Source: Aquabacterium lacunae
GTDB lineage: Bacteria > Pseudomonadota > Gammaproteobacteria > Burkholderiales > Burkholderiaceae_C
DNA: 64,000 nt
Direction of reading: 5' to 3'
Assembly (NCBI RefSeq): GCF_004310865.1
Contig: NZ_SIXI01000002.1
Coordinates: forward strand, 186,001-250,000
The notes below the pieces were generated by a model, which was given only the letters and a program-made list of their open reading frames with translations, was not told the origin of the DNA and ran no database searches. The position numbers were made by a program, and so were the translations under genes. Positions 52,015 to 62,007 of this stretch are shown piece by piece (positions within the stretch are counted from its first letter, which is position 1; the number at the start of each line of letters is the position of its first letter).

Positions 52015-54630
52015 TCACGCATCTTGCTGGCGCAGCATGGCCAGCACAGGGCGGTTCAGCAGGCCACGCAGGCTCCACCAACCGGCCAGCATGACCAGGG
52101 CCATGCCCGCCAGACCGCCAGCCACCGGTCCCCACCAGGGAGGCGCCCAGGCAAACTCGAACACCTGTGCGGCCAGCACGCCACCGATCGCAATGGCCGC
52201 TGCGGCCGCCAGCCCACCCGACAGCAGCCCGACACCCGCCAGTTCCAGCCGCTGGATGCGGGCCAGCTGTTCGCGCGAGGCACCGAGCGACCGCATGATG
52301 GCCCATTCGGCCGCACGCCGCTCGCGCGACGACCACAACCCCGCCAGCAACACCAGCACGCCGGCGCTGAGGGTGAACAGGAACAGGAACTCGACCGCGG
52401 CGATCACCTGGGTGAGCACACCCTGCACCTGGTTGATGGACATGGTCACATCGACCACCGTGACATTGGGGAAGCGCTGCACCAGGGCACGGTCCAGGCC
52501 GGTGCCCTCGGGGATCCGGAATGCCGCAATGTAGGTTTCGGGCCAGCCCTCCACGCGGGCCACCGGCGCCATCACGAAGAAGTTCACGCGCATCGAGCCC
52601 CAATCGACCTTGCGCACGCTGGTGATGCGGCCCTCGCTGACCTGTCCGGCCACGTCGAAGCTGAGGCGATCGCCCAGTTTCAAGCCCAAAGTTTTCATCA
52701 GGCCTTCTTCGACACTCCATTCGCCCTGTCCGGCAGAGCCATCTTGCTTGTCGGCAGCACTTTGGCGGTAGGTGCCTTGCACCACCTCGTTGTGGCCCGG
52801 AGCCTGCTCGGCCACGCTGAGGTTGAACTCGCGGTCAACCAGGCGCCGAGCCCGATCCTCGGTGAAGCTGCTGGGCTTGACTTCCTGGCCATTGATGCGC
52901 ACCAGGCGGCCGCGGATCATGGGGTACCAGTCAAAGCGCCCCACCCCGGCTTCCTTCAGGGTGCCCTGAAAACCGTCGACCTGGTCGGGCTGGATGTTGA
53001 TGACGAAACGGTTGGGGGCATCGGGCGGCGTGGCATTGCGCCAGCTGGCCACCAGGTCGGTGCGGATCAGGATGAGCAGGAACAGCGCCAGCAGGCCCAG
53101 CGACAGGGAGGCCACCTGCACCACCGTGGGCACCGGCTGGGCCACCATGCCGCGCACGGCCTGACGCCAGGGCAAGGGCGCTTTCAGGGCCGATGCCGAG
53201 GCCAGCCAGCGTTTGAGCAAGGCCAGAAGGCCCGCGGCCACGCCGCTGAGCACCAGCACGGCCGCGGCCACGCCGCCCAGCGCGATGCCCGCCAGTTTGA
53301 GATCGCGCACCACCAGCGTGAGCAGCAGGGCCAGGGCTGCGACGCCCGACCCCAGCACCAGCACCGAGGCCACACGGGGGGCGCCCAGCTGCCGACGCAA
53401 CACCCGCAGCGCGGGCACACGGGCCAGTTGCAACAGCGGGGGCAGGCCAAAACCCAAGGTCAGCACAAGCCCCACGCCCACCGACAGCACCGCAGGCCAG
53501 GGGCCCGGCCACGGCAGGTCGGCATTGACGAGGTCCGCCAGCATCCACACGAACACCTGGTGGAAAGCGCCACCCAGGGCCAGTCCCAGCAGCGAGGCGC
53601 CCAGGCCCACCAGCAGCAGCTCCAGCGCATAGGCGCGCACCATGTCGCCTTGCGAAACACCCATCACACGCAACAAGGCACAGTCGTCCAGGCGCTGCTG
53701 CGCAAAGTCACGCGCCACCGTGGCCACCACCACCGCCGCCAGCAAAGCCGCCAGCAAGGCCACCAGGCGCAGGAACATGCCTGCGCGGTCGATGGTGGAA
53801 CGCATTTCCGGGCGCCCGTCATCGAGGGTTTCGACACGCACACCACGCCATTGCTCGGCCTGCTGCCGCAGCGTGGCCGCGAGTTGCTGCAGCGCGGCCG
53901 GGGCATTGGCGCCCGACGCCGTGGCCGGCGTTGCCGGCTGTGCATCGGTGGCACGCGCAGGGCCCGCCACCAGCACCCGCCAGGTCACGCGGCTGGCGGG
54001 TTGGATGAGGCGGGTGACCGCCAGATCGGCCTGTCGCAGCATGACGCGAGGCGAAAAGCTCACAAAGCCGGCCCCACGGTCGGGCTCTGAGGCAATGACC
54101 GCATCGATGCGGAAGCGGGCATCGCCCAGCCACAGGCTGTCTCCGAGCTTCAGGCCCAGGCCCTGCAGCACGGCCGGATCCAGCCACACCGAACCGGAGG
54201 GCGGCCCACCCGCGGGTGCTGGCCCAGCGGGCTTGACCGTGCCATCGGGCTGCACCCGGCCCAGGGTGAGGCGACCACGCAAGGGGTAGCCTTCGCCCAC
54301 GGCCTTGACCGCCACGAGGCGGGTTTCGCCGCCTTGCTCGTCGGGCGCACGGGCCATGCTCGGGAACACCGCGGTCTCGGCCACACGCAGGCCTGCCTGA
54401 CGCGCCTGCTGTGTGACGGCGGGTGGCAAGGGCTGGTCGCCCAGCACCACCAGGTCAGCACCCAGCAATTGCGCAGCGTCACGCGTGATCCCGCGCTCGA
54501 TGCGGTCGGCGAACAGACTCACCGCCGACAGTGCCGCCACGGCCAGGGCCACGGCCATCCACAGCCAGCGCAAAGCGCCCGAGCGCAGGTCTCGCCAGAC
54601 CATGCGCCACACCCAGGGTCGGATCAGCAT
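52015..54630 (-). CDS. large ABC transporter permease, FtsX/YbbP-like
   Basis: This 871-residue membrane protein starts WRMVWRDLRSGALRWLWMAV. It has a large periplasmic MacB-like domain after the first helix, a central group of helices with FtsX signatures (LALLAALLAAVVVATVARDF and LLLVGLGASLLGLALGGAF), a second periplasmic region and a C-terminal helix set. This matches YbbP-type permeases, which act with a YbbA ATPase, but no ATPase gene is next to it. It lies 25 bases after adenine deaminase, probably by chance. Confidence 0.85.
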   Translation of the reverse strand: MLIRPWVWRMVWRDLRSGALRWLWMAVALAVAALSAVSLFADRIERGITRDAAQLLGADLVVLGDQPLPPAVTQQARQAGLRVAETAVFPSMARAPDEQGGETRLVAVKAVGEGYPLRGRLTLGRVQPDGTVKPAGPAPAGGPPSGSVWLDPAVLQGLGLKLGDSLWLGDARFRIDAVIASEPDRGAGFVSFSPRVMLRQADLAVTRLIQPASRVTWRVLVAGPARATDAQPATPATASGANAPAALQQLAATLRQQAEQWRGVRVETLDDGRPEMRSTIDRAGMFLRLVALLAALLAAVVVATVARDFAQQRLDDCALLRVMGVSQGDMVRAYALELLLVGLGASLLGLALGGAFHQVFVWMLADLVNADLPWPGPWPAVLSVGVGLVLTLGFGLPPLLQLARVPALRVLRRQLGAPRVASVLVLGSGVAALALLLTLVVRDLKLAGIALGGVAAAVLVLSGVAAGLLALLKRWLASASALKAPLPWRQAVRGMVAQPVPTVVQVASLSLGLLALFLLILIRTDLVASWRNATPPDAPNRFVINIQPDQVDGFQGTLKEAGVGRFDWYPMIRGRLVRINGQEVKPSSFTEDRARRLVDREFNLSVAEQAPGHNEVVQGTYRQSAADKQDGSAGQGEWSVEEGLMKTLGLKLGDRLSFDVAGQVSEGRITSVRKVDWGSMRVNFFVMAPVARVEGWPETYIAAFRIPEGTGLDRALVQRFPNVTVVDVTMSINQVQGVLTQVIAAVEFLFLFTLSAGVLVLLAGLWSSRERRAAEWAIMRSLGASREQLARIQRLELAGVGLLSGGLAAAAAIAIGGVLAAQVFEFAWAPPWWGPVAGGLAGMALVMLAGWWSLRGLLNRPVLAMLRQQDA

Positions 54631-54655
54631 GTGTGCCTTGGAAGGAAAAGGTTGT

Positions 54656-55711
54656 TCAGGCCGCCGCGGCCAGGAAGACCTGGTCGAGCTGCTTCACCCA
54701 GGCGGCCTTCTGGTCGTCAGAGGCGAAGCTCTTTTCGAAGCTGTTGCGCGCCAGGGTGTAAGCCTCTCTGGGGCCCAGCTTCAGCGCCTCGAAGGTTTCC
54801 AGGAAATTCTGGTTCAGATAGCCGCCAAAATAAGCCGGGTCATCGGAGTTGATGGTCACTTTCAGCCCGGCATCGAGCAGCTGCTTGAGGTTGTGCTCAG
54901 CCAGGGTCTGGAACACACACAACTTCACGTTCGACAGCGGGCACACGGTCAGGGCCATGCCCTCGGCCGCCAGGCGCTGCACCAGGGCCGGGTCTTCCAG
55001 GCAACGCACGCCATGGTCGATGCGCTCGACCTTCAGCACATCGAGTGCGTTGTGGATGTATTCGGGCGGGCCCTCTTCGCCGGCATGGGCCACCAGGCGC
55101 AGGCCCAGCGCCTTGCAACGGGCGAACACGCGGGCGAACTTCTCGGGCGGATGGCCTTTTTCGCTGGAATCAAGACCCACGCCGATGAACAGGTGGCGGA
55201 AGGGCAAGGATTGCTCCAGGGTGGCCAGGGCCGACTCTTCCGACAGGTGGCGCAGGAAGCACATGATCAGGCTGGCGTGCACCCCCAGCTCGGTGCGGGC
55301 ACGTTCGCAGGCACGGGTCAGGCCCTGAATGACCACTTCAAAAGGCACGCCGCGGTCGGTGTGGGTTTGCGGGTCGAAGAAGATCTCGGTGCACAGCACG
55401 TGCTCGGCCTGACAGCGCTGCAGGTAGGCCCAGGCCATGTCGTGGAAGTCGTCTTCCTTGAGCAGCACCGAAGCGCCAGCGTAGTAGATGTCGAGGAAGG
55501 ACTGCAGGTCGGTGAAGGCGTAGGCAGCGCGCAGGGCCTCCACGCTGGGGTAGCTCAGCTGCACGCCGTTGCGCTGCGCCAGCGCAAAGATCAGCTCGGG
55601 CTCGAGCGAGCCCTCGATGTGCATGTGCAGCTCGGCCTTGGGCATGGTCTGCAACAGCGAAGGCAGGCGGCTGGCGGGGATGGCGTCGAATGTGGCGGCA
55701 GTCAGGCTCAT
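54656..55711 (-). CDS. adenine deaminase of the adenosine-deaminase fold (Aah1/PA0148-like)
   Basis: This 351-residue zinc hydrolase of the ADA superfamily has [42 protein letters not shown] and the metal Asp pair in [11 protein letters not shown]. The sequence closely follows the Pseudomonas PA0148/Aah1 group ([10 protein letters not shown], then [13 protein letters not shown]). That group deaminates adenine to hypoxanthine rather than adenosine; this assignment is from memory of the family. Beside a nucleoside importer and guaD it fits purine salvage. ATG 55711 is chosen as start. Confidence 0.88.
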   Translation of the reverse strand: MSLTAATFDAIPASRLPSLLQTMPKAELHMHIEGSLEPELIFALAQRNGVQLSYPSVEALRAAYAFTDLQSFLDIYYAGASVLLKEDDFHDMAWAYLQRCQAEHVLCTEIFFDPQTHTDRGVPFEVVIQGLTRACERARTELGVHASLIMCFLRHLSEESALATLEQSLPFRHLFIGVGLDSSEKGHPPEKFARVFARCKALGLRLVAHAGEEGPPEYIHNALDVLKVERIDHGVRCLEDPALVQRLAAEGMALTVCPLSNVKLCVFQTLAEHNLKQLLDAGLKVTINSDDPAYFGGYLNQNFLETFEALKLGPREAYTLARNSFEKSFASDDQKAAWVKQLDQVFLAAAA

Positions 55712-55762
55712 GGTGTTTTTGTGTGAATTCAGGCGCCGCAGCAAGCGGCACGGCTCACCGTA

Positions 55763-55807
55763 GCAGAAAAACAGAAACCGCCGCCAGCACAGGGCCGGAC
55801 GGCGGTT
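55763..55807 (-). terminator. terminator after the BMP binding-protein gene
   Basis: On the minus strand AACCGCCG and CGGCGGTT (55807-55800 and 55783-55776) form an 8-base-pair stem with a long 16-base loop. A T-rich run follows (TTTCTGTTTTTC). It lies about 45 bases past the stop at 55852 and ends the importer operon. Confidence 0.6.
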
Positions 55808-55818
55808 GCGGGGGGCTG

Positions 55819-55837
55819 CACGGGGCCTGGCCCCGTG
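55819..55837. repeat. perfect inverted repeat behind the BMP gene
   Basis: CACGGGGCC-T-GGCCCCGTG is a 9-1-9 perfect palindrome 15 bases past the binding-protein stop. It may act as an mRNA 3' stem-loop protecting the abundant binding-protein mRNA. Confidence 0.5.
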
Positions 55838-55851
55838 TGGCGCAAGCCCGA

Positions 55852-57018
55852 TCAGTTGCCGGCCGGCACCTTGCCTTCCACGCCCTTGACGTAGAACTTG
55901 ATGCCGCCCAGGAACTTGTCGTCGGCCACGGCGTCCTTGGCCAGCACTTCCTTGCCGTCCTGGTCAACGACGGGGCCCTTCCAGATCACGAAGCTGCCGT
56001 CCTTCAGGCCGCCCTTGATGGTGTCCACCTTGGCGCGGATGTCAGCAGGCACGATCTCGGGGACGCCGATCAGGTCGATGGCGCCTTCCTTGACGCCCCA
56101 CCACACACCGCCGGTCTGCCAGGTGCCTTCCAGCGCGTCCTTGGTGGCCTTGATGTAGTACGGGCCCCAGTTGATGATGGCCGACCCCAGGTGGGCCTTG
56201 GGGCCGAACTTGGACATGTCCGAATCCCAGCCGAAGGCGTACTTGCCGGCCTTTTCGGCGGTCTGCAGCACGGCGCTGGAGTCGGTGTTCTGGAACAGCA
56301 CGTCGGCGCCCTGGTTCAGCAGGCTTTGCGCGCCTTCGGTTTCCTTGGGAGGATCGAACCAGGCGTTGACCCAGACCACCTTGGTCTTGATCTTGGGGTT
56401 CACGCTCTGGGCGCCCAGGGTGAAGGAGTTGATGTTACGGATCACCTCGGGGATGGGGATCGAGCCGACCACACCCAGGGTGTTGGTCTTGGTCATGCTG
56501 CCCGCGATGACACCGGCCATGTAGGCGCCTTCATAGGTGCGCGAATCGTAGGTGCGCATGTTGGCCGCGGTCTTGTAGCCGGTGCCGTGCTCGAACTTCA
56601 CGTTCGGGTGGTCGGCGGCCACCTTGAGCATGGGCTCCATGTACCCGAAGGTGGTGCCGAACACCAGGGTGTTGCCCTGGGCCACCAGGTCACGGATCAC
56701 GCGCTCGGCCTCGGGGCCCTCGGGCACCTTCTCGACGAAGCTGGTCTTGACCTTGTCGCCGAATTCCTTTTCGACGGCCAGGCGGCCCTGGTCGTGGGCG
56801 AAGGTCCAGCCGGCATCACCCACCGGGCCCACGTAGGCGAAAGCGATTTTCAGCGGGCCGGCAGCCGCGGCCGAAGCCGCCGATGCGGGCTCCGAAGCGG
56901 CCGAGGCAGCCTCGGGTGCGGCCTCTTTCTTGCCACAGCCCACCAGTGCGGCGGAAGCGGCCAGGGCGCCCCAGGCGGTCATCTTCAGGATGGAACGCTT
57001 GGACAGGTTCAGTGTCAT
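55852..57018 (-). CDS. BMP-family nucleoside ABC transporter substrate-binding lipoprotein
   Basis: This 388-residue periplasmic binding protein of the BMP/PnrA family has a lipoprotein signal (lipobox LVGC at about residues 25-28). An Ala/Ser/Glu-rich linker follows, then the binding domain with [34 protein letters not shown] and [20 protein letters not shown]. These proteins bind nucleosides or purines. It is the last gene of the run guaD-ATPase-permease-permease-binding protein and ends at a terminator. Confidence 0.92.
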   Translation of the reverse strand: MTLNLSKRSILKMTAWGALAASAALVGCGKKEAAPEAASAASEPASAASAAAAGPLKIAFAYVGPVGDAGWTFAHDQGRLAVEKEFGDKVKTSFVEKVPEGPEAERVIRDLVAQGNTLVFGTTFGYMEPMLKVAADHPNVKFEHGTGYKTAANMRTYDSRTYEGAYMAGVIAGSMTKTNTLGVVGSIPIPEVIRNINSFTLGAQSVNPKIKTKVVWVNAWFDPPKETEGAQSLLNQGADVLFQNTDSSAVLQTAEKAGKYAFGWDSDMSKFGPKAHLGSAIINWGPYYIKATKDALEGTWQTGGVWWGVKEGAIDLIGVPEIVPADIRAKVDTIKGGLKDGSFVIWKGPVVDQDGKEVLAKDAVADDKFLGGIKFYVKGVEGKVPAGN

Positions 57019-57033
57019 GTCAACTCCAGGTTG

Positions 57034-57069
57034 GGAACAGCGAAACGGAGAGGGAAACAGCGAAACAGA
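57034..57069. repeat. short tandem near-repeat upstream of the binding-protein gene
   Basis: Two imperfect copies of GGGAACAGCGAAACGGA (57034-57050) and GGGAAACAGCGAAACAGA (57052-57069) lie in the 83-base gap between the second permease and the binding-protein gene. The function is unknown; they may be paired binding sites or a translation-adjusting leader. Confidence 0.35.
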
Positions 57070-57101
57070 CTGGGCAGCACAGCATCGGCCATCATGCCGA
57101 C

Positions 57102-58037
57102 TCAGGCCCCCGGATGGAAGGGTTTGCCCAGGGATGCGGGCATGTTGATGCGAATCCACGTCGGATTGCGCGAGATCAGCACCAGCACCACGATGGTGGC
57201 CAGATACGGCAGCATGGTCAGCCACTGGCTGGGCACCTGCACGCCCTGCCCTTGCAGGTGAAATTGCAGCATGGTCACGCCACCGAACAGGTAAGCCCCC
57301 AGCAACACGCGTGCCGGGCGCCAGGTGGCGAAGGTGGTCAGGGCCAGCGCGATCCAGCCCTTGCCGGCCACCATGCCCTCCACCCACAGCGGCGTGTACA
57401 CCAGCGACAGGTAGGCTCCGGCCAGACCGCACAGCGCGCCCCCGGTGACCACGGCCAGCAGGCGGATGCGGCGCACCGGGTAGCCCAGCGCATGGGCCGA
57501 TTCGGGCGATTCACCCACGGCGCGCAGCACACGGCCGGCGCGGGTGCGCATCAGGAACCAGGTCAGGCCCAGGGCCAGCACGATGGTCAGGTAGACCATG
57601 GGGTGGTGCTTGAAGAAGGCCGGGCCCGCGAAGGGCAGATCGGCCAGCACCGGGATCTCGAAGTGCGGGCGCTCGGGCAGCTTGAGCTGGGTGTATTTGA
57701 TGCCCACAAATGCGCTCAGGCCCGTGCCGAACAGCGTGAGCGCCAGGCCCGAGGCGTACTGGTTGGTGTTCAGCCAGATGACCAGCCCACCCAGCGCAGC
57801 CGCCAGGGTGGCCCCGGCCGCAGCGCCCGCCGCAAAGCCCCACCAGTCGCTGCCGGTGTGCACGCCCGCGGCAAAGCCGGCGATGGCGGCCACCAGCATC
57901 ATGCCTTCGGCGCCCAGGTTGACCACGCCAGAGCGTTCGTTGATGAGCAGGCCCAGGGCGGCCAGGCCCACCACCGTGCCGGCGTTGAGGGTGGCCGCGA
58001 TCAGCAGGGCCAGGGAATCAGCAGTCATGCCGGTCAT
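57102..58037 (-). CDS. nucleoside ABC transporter permease (second)
   Basis: This 311-residue inner-membrane permease of the branched-chain amino acid/ribose-type superfamily has about eight helices. It carries the family block TVVGLAALGLLINERSGVVN then LGAEGMMLVAAI, and VRRIRLLAVVTGGALCGLAGA near the middle. It overlaps the first permease gene by 4 bases. Confidence 0.92.
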   Translation of the reverse strand: MTGMTADSLALLIAATLNAGTVVGLAALGLLINERSGVVNLGAEGMMLVAAIAGFAAGVHTGSDWWGFAAGAAAGATLAAALGGLVIWLNTNQYASGLALTLFGTGLSAFVGIKYTQLKLPERPHFEIPVLADLPFAGPAFFKHHPMVYLTIVLALGLTWFLMRTRAGRVLRAVGESPESAHALGYPVRRIRLLAVVTGGALCGLAGAYLSLVYTPLWVEGMVAGKGWIALALTTFATWRPARVLLGAYLFGGVTMLQFHLQGQGVQVPSQWLTMLPYLATIVVLVLISRNPTWIRINMPASLGKPFHPGA

Positions 58038-59095
58038 GCGGTCTTCACCCAGCGGATGCGTTGATGAATGAAGGTGTCACAGGCCAGCAGCGCGAACAGC
58101 AGCAGGCCCTGGAACACCCCGGTCAGGGCCTTGGGCAGGCCCAGGCGAGACTGCGCCAGCTCGCCCCCGATGTAGAACATGCTCATGAGCACGGCCGAAA
58201 ACACGATGCCCACCGGGTTCAGGCGCCCCACGAAGGCCACGATGATGGCCGCGAAGCCATAGCCCATGGGCACATAGGGCGTGAGCTGCCCCTGGGGCCC
58301 CGCCACATCCAGCGCGCCGGCCAGCCCGGCCATGGCCCCCGACAGCAGCAGGCCCGTCCACAGGGCCTTGCGCGACGAGAAGCCCGCGTAACGCGCGGCC
58401 TGGGGCGCCAGCCCCCCCACCTGCATCTGAAAACCCGCGAAGGTGCGGTACATGAACACCAGGAAAACCACCACCGCCACCGCGGCCACGCACAGGCCCA
58501 CGTTCATGCGCAGCGTCGGCACGAACTTGGGCAGGCGGGCGTCAGGCAGGAAGGTGATGGTCTGTGGGAAGTTGTAGCCGTTGGGGTCTTTCCAGGGGCC
58601 GTAGACCAGGTAGCTCAGCACCATTTCGGCCACGTACACCAGCATCAGGCTGACCAGGATCTCGTTGGCGTTGAAGCGGTCGCGCAGCAGGGCCACCAGG
58701 GCCGCCCAGAGCATGCCGCCCAGCATGCCGGCCAGCACCACCCAGACCACGAAGTGCGCACCGGCGCCCGGCTCGGCCCGCATGGCCACGCCCCCGGCGA
58801 ACACTGCGCCCAGGATGAACTGCCCCTCGGCCCCGATGTTCCAGAGGTTGGCCCGGAAGCACACGGCCAGCCCCAGGGCAATCAGCACCAGGGGCACGGC
58901 CTTCAGGCTGAGCTCGGACAGCGCGTAGGCGCTGCGCAGAGGCTCGACAAAGAACATCTGCAGGCCGGCCAGCGGGTCTTTGCCCAGGGCCACGAACAGG
59001 GCCACACCCACCAGCACCGTGATGGCCAGGGCCAGCAGCGGCGAGGCCACGCTCAGCAGGGTCGAAGGCGCCGGGCGGGGTTCAAGCTTGAACAT
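58034..59095 (-). CDS. nucleoside ABC transporter permease (first)
   Basis: This 353-residue permease has a Pro-rich N-terminus, then helices such as VASPLLALAITVLVGVALFV. It carries the diagnostic LAVCFRANLWNIGAEGQFIL block and the loop SSRKALWTGLLLSGAMAGLA. Together with the gene at 57102 it forms the membrane channel. It overlaps the ATPase gene by 14 bases. Confidence 0.92.
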   Translation of the reverse strand: MFKLEPRPAPSTLLSVASPLLALAITVLVGVALFVALGKDPLAGLQMFFVEPLRSAYALSELSLKAVPLVLIALGLAVCFRANLWNIGAEGQFILGAVFAGGVAMRAEPGAGAHFVVWVVLAGMLGGMLWAALVALLRDRFNANEILVSLMLVYVAEMVLSYLVYGPWKDPNGYNFPQTITFLPDARLPKFVPTLRMNVGLCVAAVAVVVFLVFMYRTFAGFQMQVGGLAPQAARYAGFSSRKALWTGLLLSGAMAGLAGALDVAGPQGQLTPYVPMGYGFAAIIVAFVGRLNPVGIVFSAVLMSMFYIGGELAQSRLGLPKALTGVFQGLLLFALLACDTFIHQRIRWVKTA

Positions 59096-60599
59096 GCGCG
59101 GCCTCCGTGTTCCACAGGCCGCTCATCCAGGCGCCGATCATTTCCACGGTGGCCTCGGCCACCGGCACGCTGGGCGACAGGCGCCCCTGGGCCATGACCA
59201 TCAGGCGGTCACTGATTTCGAACAATTCGTCCAGCTCCTCGCTGACCACGAGCACGGCACAGCCGGCATCGCGCAGTTTCAACAACTCGCCCCGGATCTG
59301 GGCTGCAGCGCCCACATCCACCCCCCAGGTGGGCTGCGACACCAGCAGCACCTTGGGGCGGGCGTCGATTTCGCGGCCCATGATGAACTTCTGCAGGTTG
59401 CCGCCCGACAGGCTGCGGGCCAGGGCATTGGGCCCACCGGCCTTGACCTTGTAGCGCTCGATCAGCTCCTGCGCCATGCCCTTCATGCCGTGCACGCGCA
59501 ACCAGCCCCCAGGGCCGATGGCGTCGTGGCGGGTGAGCAAGGTGTTCTGCGCCAGCGACATCGTGGGCACGGCGCCCCGGCCCAGGCGCTCTTCGGGCAC
59601 GCTGTGCAGGCCCATCTGCCGGCGCCGCGCCGGGTTGGCCTGGGCGATGTCCTTGCCGAACAGGCGGATGCTGCCCTTGCGGGCGCGGGGGTCTTCGCCA
59701 CTGAGCGCGGCCATCAGGGCCTGTTGCCCGTTGCCCGACACCCCGGCAATGCCGACGATCTCGCCGGCGCGCAGTTGCAGGTCGATGCCCTGCAGGCTGA
59801 CGCCGAAGGGGTCGGTGCGCGGCAGGTCAAGCGCCTTGATGTCGAGGGCGACATCGCCCAGCACGGGCGCGCTGCGCTCCAGCTCAGGCGGCTCCGAGCC
59901 GATCATCAGGCGCGACAGGCTGGCATTGCTTTCCTGGCGCGGGTCGACCTCACCGGTCACCTTGCCGCCGCGCAGCACGGTGCACTTGTGGCACAGCGCC
60001 CGGATCTCGTCGAGCTTGTGGCTGATGTACAGGATGGCGCAGCCCTGGTCGGCCAGTTGCCGCAGGGTCACGAACAGCTTGTCGACCGCCTGGGGCGTGA
60101 GCACCGAGGTGGGCTCATCCAGGATCAGCACCTGCGGTCGGGTCAGCAAGGCCCGCACGATCTCGACCCGCTGGCGCTCGCCCACGGTCAGGGTGTGCAC
60201 CACACGCTCGGGGTCGACCTCCAGGCCGTAGGTGCCCGACACCTCGCGGATGCGGCGGGTGACCTCGTCGAGCGACATGCCCTTGTCCAGGCCCAGCCAC
60301 ACGTTCTCGGCGGCCGTGAGGGTGTCGAACAGCGAAAAATGCTGGAAGACCATGCTGATGCCCAGCGCGCGCGCCTCTTGCGGCGAGCGCACCTGCACCT
60401 TCTGGCCGTTGAACCGGATCTCGCCGGCGTCGGGTTTGACCGCGCCGAAGATGATCTTCATGAGCGTGGATTTGCCGGCACCGTTTTCACCCAGCACGGC
60501 ATGGATTTCGCCGGGCATGACGGTCAGGCTGACGTCGTCATTGGCGCGCACCGCCGGGTACTGCTTGGTGATGTGCTGGAGTTCGAGCCTTGGCGTCAT
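59082..60599 (-). CDS. nucleoside ABC transporter ATP-binding protein (two NBDs)
   Basis: This 505-residue double ATPase of the RbsA/NupA type has a first Walker A GENGAGKSTL, the signature VGERQRVEI and Walker B LILDEPTSVL. A second half follows with degenerate GVSGNGQQALMAAL and the signature LSGGNLQKFI. It powers nucleoside import with the two downstream permeases. The start overlaps the guaD stop by 4 bases. Confidence 0.94.
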   Translation of the reverse strand: MTPRLELQHITKQYPAVRANDDVSLTVMPGEIHAVLGENGAGKSTLMKIIFGAVKPDAGEIRFNGQKVQVRSPQEARALGISMVFQHFSLFDTLTAAENVWLGLDKGMSLDEVTRRIREVSGTYGLEVDPERVVHTLTVGERQRVEIVRALLTRPQVLILDEPTSVLTPQAVDKLFVTLRQLADQGCAILYISHKLDEIRALCHKCTVLRGGKVTGEVDPRQESNASLSRLMIGSEPPELERSAPVLGDVALDIKALDLPRTDPFGVSLQGIDLQLRAGEIVGIAGVSGNGQQALMAALSGEDPRARKGSIRLFGKDIAQANPARRRQMGLHSVPEERLGRGAVPTMSLAQNTLLTRHDAIGPGGWLRVHGMKGMAQELIERYKVKAGGPNALARSLSGGNLQKFIMGREIDARPKVLLVSQPTWGVDVGAAAQIRGELLKLRDAGCAVLVVSEELDELFEISDRLMVMAQGRLSPSVPVAEATVEMIGAWMSGLWNTEAAHVQA

Positions 60600-62005
60600 G
60601 CTGCGTGCTTCTTCTGGTATCGGGTCTGCCCGGCGACCAGGGTCTCGACCAGGTTGCGGTCGTCTCCCAGGGTCAGCCAGGCAAAGATTCTCTCGTGCAA
60701 GGAAGATGCCAGATTGTCGCGGTGTCGGGCCACCTCATCGGCCGCGACATCCCAGATGCACAGGTCGGCCAGCAAACCGGGCTCGATGCGACCCATTTCT
60801 TCGGACAGCCCCAGCGATTGAGCCGCCCCGGCCGTGGCCGTGTGCAGCGCTTTCCACGCTGTGAGACGGTGGCCTTGCAGGGCCTGGATCTTGTAGGCGT
60901 CGCCCATGGTGCGCAGCATGGACAGGCTGGTGCCGCCGCCCACGTCGCTGGCCAGGCTCACGTTCACGCCCTGCTGCTGGGCCTGCGGCCAGTCGAACAG
61001 GCCACTGCCCAGGAACAGGTTGGACGAGGGGCTGTGGGCGATCTGGGCCCCGTGCGCACGCAGCACGGCGCGGTCCTCGTCGTTCAGCCAGATGCCGTGG
61101 GCCAGCACGGCGCGCGGGCCGATCAGGCCATCGCGGTCGTACACGTCGAGGTAGCTGCGGGCGCTGGGGAACAACTCGGCCACCCACCGCACTTCGTCGC
61201 GGTTTTCGGCCACGTGGGTCTGCATGTAGACACCGGCATGGCCCTGGGCCAGCTGGCCGGCCATGACCAGCTGCTCGGGCGTGCTGCAAGGGGCAAAACG
61301 CACGGTCACGGCGAAGGCCTGGCGGTCACGGCCATGCCAGCGCTGGATCAGGTCGACACAATCGCGCTCGGCCTGTTCCACGTCGTCGCGCAGGCCGTCG
61401 GGCGCGTGGCGGTTCATCAGCACCTTGCCCGTGACCAGGCGCATGCGCACGGCCGCGGCATGCTCGAACAGGGCCTCGGCGCTGCATTTGTGCACGGTGG
61501 GGAACACCACGGCCGAGGTGGTGCCTTGCGCCCACAGGGCATTGAGGAAGCGCTCGGCACCGGCCTGGCTCACGGCCGGGTCGGCGTATTTGCGCTCGGC
61601 CGGGAAGGTGTAGGTGTTCAACCAGTCGAGCAGCTCGGTGCCGAAGCTGGCGATCACGTCCAGCTGCGGGCAGTGCACATGGGTGTCGATGAAGCCCGGC
61701 AGCAGCAGGCGGCCCCGGTGGTCTTCTTCGGGCACCTGGGCCCAGGCGGCCAGCTCGGGGGCCGACAGGGCTGGCGGGTCATCGGGCAGGGGCTGCCAGC
61801 CAGCCGCCGCAGGTCGCACGGCCACGATGCGGTCACCCTCGATCAGCACCCGGTGGTCAGGCCGGTGGCGCACCCCAGGCGCCTCGGCCGGCGGCACAAA
61901 GCCGGGGTCGGCCACGAAGTCGAGCAGGTCGGCGCGCAGCACGCGGCGACGGGCGCCCGATGGCGTGGCTCCAGGCAGGTGGGGGCTGGCAGGCGGCAAA
62001 GACAT
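60596..62005 (-). CDS. guaD: guanine deaminase
   Basis: GuaD converts guanine to xanthine. The 469-residue amidohydrolase has the metal motif LLPGFIDTHVHCPQLDVIAS, SLASDVGGGTSLSMLRTMGD, a C-terminal LGLSEEMGRIEPGLLADLCI and ends ETLVAGQTRYQKKHAA. It lies directly downstream (2 bases) of the LysR gene and overlaps the transporter ATPase gene, so import and deamination are expressed together. Confidence 0.94.
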   Translation of the reverse strand: MSLPPASPHLPGATPSGARRRVLRADLLDFVADPGFVPPAEAPGVRHRPDHRVLIEGDRIVAVRPAAAGWQPLPDDPPALSAPELAAWAQVPEEDHRGRLLLPGFIDTHVHCPQLDVIASFGTELLDWLNTYTFPAERKYADPAVSQAGAERFLNALWAQGTTSAVVFPTVHKCSAEALFEHAAAVRMRLVTGKVLMNRHAPDGLRDDVEQAERDCVDLIQRWHGRDRQAFAVTVRFAPCSTPEQLVMAGQLAQGHAGVYMQTHVAENRDEVRWVAELFPSARSYLDVYDRDGLIGPRAVLAHGIWLNDEDRAVLRAHGAQIAHSPSSNLFLGSGLFDWPQAQQQGVNVSLASDVGGGTSLSMLRTMGDAYKIQALQGHRLTAWKALHTATAGAAQSLGLSEEMGRIEPGLLADLCIWDVAADEVARHRDNLASSLHERIFAWLTLGDDRNLVETLVAGQTRYQKKHAA

Positions 62006-62007
62006 GG

